Part shown: one piece after another, positions 57,577 to 64,000 of the stretch | How the letters are laid out: each line of letters starts with the position of its first letter | Numbering within the stretch: position 1 is the first letter of the stretch | Assembly (NCBI GenBank): GCA_041504365.1 | Contig: CP167917.1 | Location: forward strand, 1,860,001 to 1,924,000 | Direction of reading: 5' to 3' | Length of the DNA: 64,000 nt | Source: Dryocola sp. LX212 | GTDB taxonomy: Bacteria > Pseudomonadota > Gammaproteobacteria > Enterobacterales > Enterobacteriaceae | Translations under genes and position numbers: made by a program | Notes under the pieces: model-generated | Database searches by the model: none | Told to the model about the DNA's origin: nothing | The model's input: the letters and a program-made list of their open reading frames with translations, nothing else

Positions 57577-58071
57577 CTAATCGATGATCCAGGTGCCGTT
57601 GTTGGCGTTCTGGCAGGCTTTACTGGCGTTGTCCACCGCAACACAGGTTGTTTTCTTAGCCGCTTTGCGGGGGCGTGGGCGATCTTTTTTCAGCGTCTGA
57701 GCGTACAGCTCACTTTTAACCAGCGCGCGCATCGGCACGTAGCCTGTCAGCTGCTGCTTGTCTTTTTCCGCGATGGCAAGCCACGAATGTTCAACCTGGC
57801 CCAGCACGCGATAGGTCTGGCCGTTTTCCAGCTGACCGATAACTTTGCCCCCGAAGTCTGGCTTGCTCAAAATAGATCCCGGATAGAGCGCCCGGTAGTC
57901 CGCATCAATCGCCGTGAATTCCGCAGGAGGGGATACGGCATAGCGGTGGGTGAGCGTAACGCCGTTCACCACGCTGGTCACAATGGTGTCATCTGTCATG
58001 GTCGGAGGCGGCGCTTTGCAGCCAACGACGCTTGTGACGACAAGGAGGGCTAACAGATTTCGCAATTTCAT
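57577..58071 (-). CDS. Lipoprotein with bacterial SH3 domain
   Basis: A 164-residue lipoprotein: signal peptide MKLRNLLALLVVTSVVGC with lipobox VVGC. An SH3b-like domain covers residues 65-118 (ILSKPDFGGKVIGQLENGQT, SWLAIAEKDKQQLTGYVPMR), followed by a basic segment (KKDRPRPRKAAKK) and a C-terminal Cys pair. SH3b domains often bind cell wall. First gene of the three-gene unit ending in the kinase-like gene. Confidence 0.78.
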   Translation of the reverse strand: MKLRNLLALLVVTSVVGCKAPPPTMTDDTIVTSVVNGVTLTHRYAVSPPAEFTAIDADYRALYPGSILSKPDFGGKVIGQLENGQTYRVLGQVEHSWLAIAEKDKQQLTGYVPMRALVKSELYAQTLKKDRPRPRKAAKKTTCVAVDNASKACQNANNGTWIID

Positions 58072-58626
58072 CGTGACTTTCCCTGAAAATTTTATCGTGT
58101 GGGCAGGGAAGTCCTGGCCCGGGATAGAAAATTAAGCGTATGGGTTAAGCATAGTAGTCGTGATTTTACATAGCCTGATTAACAATTCAATGGCGAGATA
58201 ACATCGCCAGAACATTAAATGAGACGGCTAACAAATCGCGGGAAAAACAGACAATAATAATTCTCCTGCTTCCCACCGCTCCGTCAGCGTGAAAAATCAG
58301 CGCAAAAACTCGGTTTTTATACTATCTTGCTGAATAATAGACAGTAAATTGTAGATAAGTCTCACGGAGCCTGCCCTTCAAAAAGCGCATTTTGTCGGTT
58401 GGAAAAGTGAACCTGAGGATAATCTTAAATCAATTTTTTATTCCTTTACCGCTAGCCAGAATCCTCGGAATTAAAAGGCCAGCGTTATTTAATTGCTGTG
58501 CTAAATAACGTCCCTAATAAAAGAGCAGGAAAGTCACGCCGCACACATTGCGATCGGCAATAGTAGGGAGAAGATAGCGCTATTGCCGGTAAGCAAAAAT
58601 ATTGGCAGGCCGCAGGCAGAATGCTT
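58072..58626. promoter_or_regulatory. dat upstream region with two perfect inverted repeats
   Basis: The gap between the SH3 lipoprotein gene and dat is about 800 bases. It contains CGTTATTTA/TAAATAACG (58483-58491 and 58502-58510, 10-base spacer) and CGGCAATAG/CTATTGCCG (58555-58563 and 58580-58588, 16-base spacer); all arms are perfect 9-base matches. Neither is followed by a T-run, so operators or RNA structures are likelier than terminators. Both lie upstream of the candidate dat promoter. Confidence 0.45.
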
Positions 58627-58655
58627 TTGTGACATTTTTTTACATTCCATATTAA
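58627..58655 (+). promoter_or_regulatory. Candidate promoter of dat-ddc
   Basis: TTGTGA (58627-58632), 17 bases, TATTAA (58650-58655). It would give a leader of about 210 bases before the dat ATG. Confidence 0.4.
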
Positions 58656-58870
58656 TAGCCGTGTAACGCACTTAACGCAGCATGAAAGGCCATATTGTTT
58701 ATAAACTATTGATACATAACAATTAAATTAATTATTTCGGATTGAAATTAATGATTGAGCCGCAGGGGAAAAGGCTCTATATTGGCCGCGCTTTTCTCAC
58801 GCTCGTTACTTTTATTTTTCAATTATTCAACTGTGGCGTTACGAATGCCCCCAGTTGTAGGAGTGATATG

Positions 58871-60268
58871 ATGACGGATAAAGTCCGTATTGATACTTTA
58901 GGTGCAAATTCATTAAATGGTAACAACGAAGCGTATTTAGCAAGACAGGCTGAATATGAATCGAATGTCAGGAGTTATCCCCGTAAGCTGCCGCTGGCTA
59001 TAGCCAAAGCCGAAGGCGTCTGGATAACCGATGTTGAGAATAATCACTATCTTGACTGTCTGGCCGGCGCGGGAACGCTGGCGCTGGGTCATAACCACCC
59101 TGACGTACTGCAAAGCATCCAAAATGTCCTTACCAGCGGCTTGCCGTTACATACACTGGACCTGACCACCCCCCTGAAAGACCAGTTTTCCGCGTATTTG
59201 CTCTCTTTATTACCCAGCCAGGGGAAAGAGTACTGCCTGCAGTTTACCGGCCCAAGCGGTGCGGACGCGGTAGAAGCGGCGCTGAAGCTTGCTAAAAAAG
59301 TCACCGGCAGAAGCGGTATCATCAGTTTCTCCGGGGCCTACCATGGCATGACGCACGGCGCGCTGTCCGTCACCGGCAACCTTTCACCCAAAGAAGCCGT
59401 CAACGGCATGATGCCGGAAGTGCAGTTTATGCCTTACCCGCACCAGTACCGCTGCCCGCTGGGCATTGGCGGTGAGGCCGGCGTTAAAGCCCTGACCTAC
59501 TATTTCGAAAATCTGATAGGCGACGTGGAAAGCGGCGTGCGCAAACCTGCGGCGGTTATTCTGGAAGCCGTTCAGGGCGAGGGTGGCGTGAATCCGGCCC
59601 CGGTCGAGTGGCTGCAGCGCATCCGTAAGGTGACCCAGCAGCACGGCATTCTGCTGATTATTGACGAGGTTCAGGCTGGCTTCGCGCGTACGGGTAAATT
59701 CTTCGCCTTTGAACACGCGGGCATTGAACCTGACATTATCGTGATGTCCAAAGCCGTGGGCGGTGGCCTGCCGCTGGCAGTGCTCGGCATCAAAAAAGCA
59801 TTCGATGCCTGGGAGCCAGGCCACCACACAGGCACCTTCCGCGGCAACCAGCTGGCGATGGCAACCGGGCTTAAGACATTACAGCTGCTGAAAGATAACA
59901 ATGTGGCCGACAAAGTGGCGGCGCAGGGTGAATGGTTGAAGGGGAAGCTGGGCGAGCTGCAAAAACGTTATCCGGTTATCGGCCATGTACGCGGCCTGGG
60001 CCTGATGATCGGCATCGAGATTGTCAAGCCGTCCGAAGCGCAGGACCACATGGGCAGCTACCCGGCGGACGGCGAGCTGTCGGCGCTGCTGCAGAAGAAA
60101 TGCTTTGAGTCAGGGCTGATCCTCGAGCGCGGCGGCCGTCACGGCAGCGTGCTGCGCCTGCTGCCTTCTCTGCTCATTACTAATGAAGAGCTGGGTATGT
60201 TCCTCGACAAATTCGAGCAGGCAATGCTGGGCGCAGGCCTGAAGCCCGTTGGCGGAGAACAAGCGTAA
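58871..60268 (+). CDS. dat: Diaminobutyrate-2-oxoglutarate aminotransferase
   Basis: A 465-residue class III PLP aminotransferase. Converts aspartate semialdehyde and glutamate to 2,4-diaminobutyrate (reversibly). Seen: [56 protein letters not shown] (PLP Asp), [14 protein letters not shown] (Schiff-base Lys) and [15 protein letters not shown]. The ATG at 58871 follows AGGAGTGAT; in-frame codons further upstream are not part of the family. Its stop overlaps the ddc ATG by one base (TAATG). Confidence 0.93.
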   Translation: MTDKVRIDTLGANSLNGNNEAYLARQAEYESNVRSYPRKLPLAIAKAEGVWITDVENNHYLDCLAGAGTLALGHNHPDVLQSIQNVLTSGLPLHTLDLTTPLKDQFSAYLLSLLPSQGKEYCLQFTGPSGADAVEAALKLAKKVTGRSGIISFSGAYHGMTHGALSVTGNLSPKEAVNGMMPEVQFMPYPHQYRCPLGIGGEAGVKALTYYFENLIGDVESGVRKPAAVILEAVQGEGGVNPAPVEWLQRIRKVTQQHGILLIIDEVQAGFARTGKFFAFEHAGIEPDIIVMSKAVGGGLPLAVLGIKKAFDAWEPGHHTGTFRGNQLAMATGLKTLQLLKDNNVADKVAAQGEWLKGKLGELQKRYPVIGHVRGLGLMIGIEIVKPSEAQDHMGSYPADGELSALLQKKCFESGLILERGGRHGSVLRLLPSLLITNEELGMFLDKFEQAMLGAGLKPVGGEQA

Positions 60269-61740
60269 TGTCCGAGCAAAACCCAATTCTTTCCTCTTCA
60301 CTGCAAAGTATTGAGGCCTATCAGCAGGCCATCGCCCAGAGCAGCGAGGCCGTTGTGCAGTGGCTTAAGCAGCCTGAAATGTATCAGGGTAAGAGCGTTG
60401 CTCAGCTGCGCGAGCGCATCATGCTTGACTTCAACCCGCAGGGCCTGGGCAACCAGGCCGCCATCGAACGTGCTGTTGAATACTTTTTAAAGGACAGCCT
60501 GTCGGTGCATCACCCGCAGTGCGTTGCCCATCTGCATTGCCCGAGCCTGGTGGTTAGCCAGGCGGCGGAAGTGCTGATCAACGCCACCAACCAGAGCATG
60601 GACTCCTGGGACCAGAGCCCGTCGGCCACCCTCATCGAAATGAAGCTGGTCGAGTGGCTGCGTAACCTTGTGGGCTACCGGGCGGGCGACGCGGGCGTCT
60701 TCACCAGCGGCGGCACCCAAAGCAACCTGATGGGGCTGATGCTGGCACGCGACGCTTTCTTCGCGCGTCAGGGGCATTCCGTTCAGCAGGACGGGTTGGT
60801 GGGCAATCTCAGCAAGATGAAAGTTTTCTGTTCTGAGCACGCCCACTTCTCCGTACAGAAAAATATGGCGCTGCTGGGGCTGGGCTACCAGTCGGTAACG
60901 CTGGTCAAAACCGACTGCTTCGCGCGCATGGACATAAGCGACCTTGCCCACAAGCTGGAGCTGGCGAAGGCCAACGGTGAGCACGTCATGGCTATTGTGG
61001 CGACGGCGGGTACCACGGATGCCGGAGCGATCGATCCCCTGCGCGATATTGCACGCCTGGCCGCCGAAAACGCTATCTGGGTGCATGTGGATGCGGCATG
61101 GGGCGGTGCGCTGCTGCTTTCAGAGCGGTATCGCCACTATCTGGACGGCATCGAGCTGGTAGATTCCATTACGCTCGACTTCCACAAGCAGTTCTTCCAG
61201 ACCATCAGCTGCGGCGCCTTCCTGCTAAAAGAAGCCCGCCACTACGAGCTGATGCGCTATCAGGCTGCCTACCTCAACTCCGAGTTTGACGAAGAGCAGG
61301 GCGTGCCGAACCTCGTGTCGAAATCCTTACAGACCACGCGCCGTTTCGACGCGCTGAAGCTGTGGATGGGGCTGGAGGCGTTGGGCCAGAAGCAGTACGC
61401 GGCTATTATTGACCACGGCGTGAGCCTGGCGCAGGACGTGGCTCATTACGTTCACGAGCAGCCAGCGCTTGAACTCGTGATGCAGCCCCAGCTGGCGAGC
61501 GTGCTGTTCCGCTATCGCCCGGCTGAATGGCCGCTGGAGAAGAGCGCCGATGTGGCTCTGCTGAACCAGAAAACGGGGGACGCGTTGTTGGAAAGCGGAC
61601 GGGCCAACGTCGGGGTCACTGTGCATGGCGGGGTGACCTGCCTGAAGCTGACGCTACTGAACCCAACGGTGACGCTGGAGGACATTAAAATCCTGCTGGC
61701 GCTGGTTGAGAAAACGGCGCAGCAGATCATGGCGGCGTAG
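60268..61740 (+). CDS. ddc: L-2,4-diaminobutyrate decarboxylase
   Basis: A 490-residue group II PLP decarboxylase. The PLP Lys is in DSITLDFHKQFFQTISCGAF; AGVFTSGGTQSNLMGLMLAR and VHVDAAWGGALLLSERY are the other cofactor contacts. Makes 1,3-diaminopropane from the product of dat. Translational coupling to dat through TAATG. The pair is a classic Acinetobacter/Enterobacter operon and is absent from E. coli K-12. Confidence 0.94.
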   Translation: MSEQNPILSSSLQSIEAYQQAIAQSSEAVVQWLKQPEMYQGKSVAQLRERIMLDFNPQGLGNQAAIERAVEYFLKDSLSVHHPQCVAHLHCPSLVVSQAAEVLINATNQSMDSWDQSPSATLIEMKLVEWLRNLVGYRAGDAGVFTSGGTQSNLMGLMLARDAFFARQGHSVQQDGLVGNLSKMKVFCSEHAHFSVQKNMALLGLGYQSVTLVKTDCFARMDISDLAHKLELAKANGEHVMAIVATAGTTDAGAIDPLRDIARLAAENAIWVHVDAAWGGALLLSERYRHYLDGIELVDSITLDFHKQFFQTISCGAFLLKEARHYELMRYQAAYLNSEFDEEQGVPNLVSKSLQTTRRFDALKLWMGLEALGQKQYAAIIDHGVSLAQDVAHYVHEQPALELVMQPQLASVLFRYRPAEWPLEKSADVALLNQKTGDALLESGRANVGVTVHGGVTCLKLTLLNPTVTLEDIKILLALVEKTAQQIMAA

Positions 61741-61754
61741 AGCTCTTTAATAGT

Positions 61755-61814
61755 GGCTTATCCGCTCTACGAGTAGCTTTCACGTAGGGCGGATAAGCTT
61801 AGCGTCATCCGCCC
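61755..61814. repeat. REP/BIME element
   Basis: GGCTTATCCGCTCTAC (61755 on) and GTAGGGCGGATAAGC (61784 on) followed by GTCATCCGCCC form a REP pair like that at 27366. It lies 15 bases past ddc. The rest of the gap to 62172 has no supported gene. Confidence 0.7.
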
Positions 61815-62172
61815 TTATTTATTCGCAGCGAGAATTTCGTTTAGCCTCGCCATGCTGGCAAATCTTATTTCACTCCTTTAATCATTAATCATTTCTTAAG
61901 CGAAGCTGCTGTTCGGGGCAATCTGCCCGGTGTGGCCAGAGCAGCAGGCTTTAAACCGGGGATCGCGGCGAGTTTTGTCTACAAATAAATAACCGCGAGG
62001 CCTGACGGCAAAAACATGTAATCCTGAACGCTGATGACCGCCCGGCTCCAGTGGGGCGACGTTCTTGTATAAGTTTCATGCTGGTCTATGCTCAATTCAG
62101 TGATATAGCACCAAAGATCATTGTGTGTGTTTGAAAATTAAAACAAAATCACCCTTTTTCCGGATACTGCTT

Positions 62173-63315
62173 ATGAACAGGATGCTGTTGTACCTTCTGA
62201 GCGTTGGGCTTGGGCTGCCCGTGGCCGCCTGTGCCAGCGGTTTTATAGACGATACGGATGGCATGCTTGATATGAGTGATTACCTGACGGATAACCGTTA
62301 CGGTTTTCTGCCCATTCCGCTAGTGATCACCGAACCGGCGGTGGGCTACGGCGGAGGGCTGTTTGGCCTGTTCCTTCACGACACGGCGGACAGCGAAAAC
62401 TCAAAAGCCAGGCAGAGCGGCAAAATGATCCCCCCGGCCATGACGGCGTTCGGCGGGGGGGGGACCCAGAACGGGACATGGTTTGTTGGCGGGGGACACC
62501 GCCACACGTGGAATAATGACAGCATCCGCTACCTCGTGGCGCTGGGCTATGCGGACGTCAATCTCGACATTTATTCCGGCGATACGCTGGGGTTTGGTGG
62601 GGGGAAGGGCGTCAGCACCCAGACTAAAGGCTATGGCGGTATGCAAAGGCTGCTGTTTCGGGTCAGCGATACGCCATTCTTCGTTGGTGCATCGCAGTTT
62701 TACGCCAATATGGATATTTCTGCGGACAACAGGGTTATTAACCGGGCGCTGCAGCGTGTGCTGGGCGAAAACAGTACGACTTCCGCGTTAGGGCTGATGG
62801 TGCAGTACGACACGACGGATAACTTTTTTTATCCCCAGCGCGGCCTATCGGTAACGGGCCAGTACCAGTTTTATTCCAGCTTCCTGGGCGGGGACTATCG
62901 CTACAACCAACTGTCCATCGACGGCAAATATTTTCAGCCCCTTGGTCATGATTTGACGCTGGTGCTGGCGGGGGACTATCAGTCATTGTCGAACCACGAT
63001 GGGCATCTGCCGCCGATGGCTCGGCCCTATATTAATCTGCGGGGCATCTCGCGCTACCGCTACCAGGGGGATTACGTCAGCACAGTGCAAACGCAGCTGG
63101 AATGGCAGATGACGCCGCGCTGGACGCTGCAGGGATTTGTCGGTGCCGGAAGCGCCAGCAAAGAGGCGGATGAGCTTTATCACCAGACGGAAGTAGCATG
63201 GGGCGGCGGTTTTCGCTACCTGGTGGCCCGCAAATTCGGCCTGCGCACGGGGATAGACGTCGCTTTCAGCGACAGCGAGCAGGCGGTATATTTCAACGTT
63301 GGCGCGGGCCTGTAA
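62173..63315 (+). CDS. BamA/TamA-like surface-antigen barrel without POTRA domains
   Basis: A 380-residue outer-membrane protein: signal peptide MNRMLLYLLSVGLGLPVAAC-ASG, then directly the Omp85-type bacterial surface antigen barrel (PIPLVITEPAVGYGGGLFGL, FFYPQRGLSVTGQYQFY, LNLRGISRYRYQGD-like NLRGISRYRYQGDYV carrying the RGY/RG motif). The C-terminus is ENVGAGL-like FNVGAGL. No POTRA repeats precede the barrel. A run of nine G (62455-62463) lies early in the gene. The start at 62173 is a choice; a GTG at 62125 is also open. A second exported protein follows 89 bases later. Confidence 0.8.
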   Translation: MNRMLLYLLSVGLGLPVAACASGFIDDTDGMLDMSDYLTDNRYGFLPIPLVITEPAVGYGGGLFGLFLHDTADSENSKARQSGKMIPPAMTAFGGGGTQNGTWFVGGGHRHTWNNDSIRYLVALGYADVNLDIYSGDTLGFGGGKGVSTQTKGYGGMQRLLFRVSDTPFFVGASQFYANMDISADNRVINRALQRVLGENSTTSALGLMVQYDTTDNFFYPQRGLSVTGQYQFYSSFLGGDYRYNQLSIDGKYFQPLGHDLTLVLAGDYQSLSNHDGHLPPMARPYINLRGISRYRYQGDYVSTVQTQLEWQMTPRWTLQGFVGAGSASKEADELYHQTEVAWGGGFRYLVARKFGLRTGIDVAFSDSEQAVYFNVGAGL

Positions 63316-63404
63316 AAGGAATTTATTGCCCCAGACGATAACGCTAACATATATATAAAAGCATGGCTGTTCCTCCGCATGGGCGCAGTTTTGAGAGGGT
63401 TCGG

Positions 63405-64000
63405 ATGAAGACGATTTTTAAGGGTAAACAGCAGTACCGGATGCTTGCACTGCCGCTGCTGCTGTTATCCGGGCATGCGCTGGCGGCGGCTGACACAGAA
63501 TCAACCTCAGACAGCAGTACATTTCCAATCTGGGGAGATGAGGCCCGCGCGCGCGGCTACTCTATACCACTGCCGTTTGGGGTAAATTTTAGCTACATGA
63601 ATATGCGTCAGAACGTTGACGTTGACAGCATTACTTTTTCCGGCCTGAAGCTTGGTACGCACGCGATCCCGACCGATATGTTCAATATTGACGTCGGCAG
63701 CACCCGCGAGCGCAGCAAAACGGAGAATCTGCGTCTGGACATGTGGGTTTTTCCCTTCCTCAACGTCTACGGCCTGGTTGGCTACACCAAGGGCTCATCC
63801 GTTTCTAACGTTTCAGTAGATGCCGATCCGTCTTTGTATACGGGTATCGATCGCATTATCGCTTCCTCCGTGCATAACCTGAATCGAAGCGGCGACCTGA
63901 AAGATATCGACTTCCAGCTGGATTTCAAAGGCCAGACCTACGGGGCCGGTTTTACTCTCGCCGGAGGCTATCAAAACTGGTTCGGCCTGGTAGATACCAA
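63405..64000 (+). CDS. Exported outer-membrane-like protein, partial at window edge
   Basis: The ATG at 63405 follows GAGAGGGTTCGG. The signal peptide ends near GHALAAA; the mature part begins ADTESTSDSSTFPIWGDEAR and shows alternating strands (LRLDMWVFPFLNVYGLVGYT, GQTYGAGFTLAGGYQNWFGL), suggesting a beta barrel. 198 codons are visible and the gene runs off the window. It follows the BamA-like barrel gene on the same strand, a recurring pairing in gamma-proteobacteria. Family not named. Confidence 0.7.
   Translation, partial: MKTIFKGKQQYRMLALPLLLLSGHALAAADTESTSDSSTFPIWGDEARARGYSIPLPFGVNFSYMNMRQNVDVDSITFSGLKLGTHAIPTDMFNIDVGSTRERSKTENLRLDMWVFPFLNVYGLVGYTKGSSVSNVSVDADPSLYTGIDRIIASSVHNLNRSGDLKDIDFQLDFKGQTYGAGFTLAGGYQNWFGLVDT

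Noticed and set aside
62064..62077. TTGTATAAGTTTC resembling the right arm of the 7329-7364 operator
   Set aside because: No matching left arm at the required spacing; a single half-site is likely by chance.

Overview
This 64 kb window is chromosomal DNA from a member of the Enterobacterales, close to the Enterobacter/Klebsiella/Cedecea/Escherichia group. The evidence is a long stretch that matches the E. coli yea/ynj region in gene content and largely in order: yeaO, nimT/nimR, yeaL, yoaI, yeaH, yeaG, mipA, yeaE, yeaD, gapA, msrB, yeaC, pncA, ansA, sppA, ydjA, selD, topB, ynjH, ynjA, ynjF. A tRNA-Thr(TGT) that appears identical to the E. coli gene is also present. I cannot name the species from the sequence alone.

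Layout. 1-10.4 kb is accessory: a PEP-mutase-like gene overlapping ada, a metallo-hydrolase remnant, a flavin oxidoreductase with a divergent LysR gene, a UlaG-like hydrolase with a GlxA-type AraC regulator, an MlrA-like MerR regulator beside a DUF523/DUF1722 gene with a strong inverted-repeat promoter between them, and a tandem YdcZ-type transporter pair with its own LysR gene. 10.4-18.6 kb is a stress and envelope cluster: iraP-like, two small lipoproteins around a perfect FNR box, yciF/yciG and yciE (split apart, with a truncated alcohol dehydrogenase between them), a Spy/CpxP-like chaperone, an orphan HicB, and a pair of tiny genes coding for a Lys-rich and a Pro/Asp-rich peptide. 18.6-24.2 kb holds an intact HAD phosphatase downstream of a collapsed operon (sulfatase maturase, MoxR, BatD remnants), a FadL-family porin, the tRNA-Thr, and a DinI-like gene with a near-perfect LexA box.

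24.2-34.3 kb has an MFS/LysR pair, a cspA-type cold-shock gene with its structured leader, yqaE, a REP element, yeaO with a DUF523 gene, a glutamine-amidotransferase-like gene, nimT/nimR, yeaL, yoaI, kbp and a secreted protein made of three 26-residue repeats. 34.3-53.2 kb is the conserved core, with a sigma-54 promoter in front of yeaGH, a CRP site between gapA and msrB, and a GH18 chitinase inserted between yeaC and pncA behind a perfect LacI-type palindrome. 53.2-64 kb has periplasmic trehalase, a three-gene operon (SH3 lipoprotein, exported protein, membrane-anchored kinase-like protein lacking the catalytic residues), the dat-ddc operon for 1,3-diaminopropane, and an outer-membrane barrel gene followed by an exported protein cut by the window edge.

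The most unusual items are the degenerate-kinase operon (55.1-58.1 kb), the repeat protein at 33.5 kb, the MlrA-like/DUF1722 locus, the collapsed MoxR operon and the acidic/basic micro-gene pair. I saw no CRISPR array, no intact insertion sequence and no complete prophage. Assignments rest on recognising protein families by eye; no database search was run.
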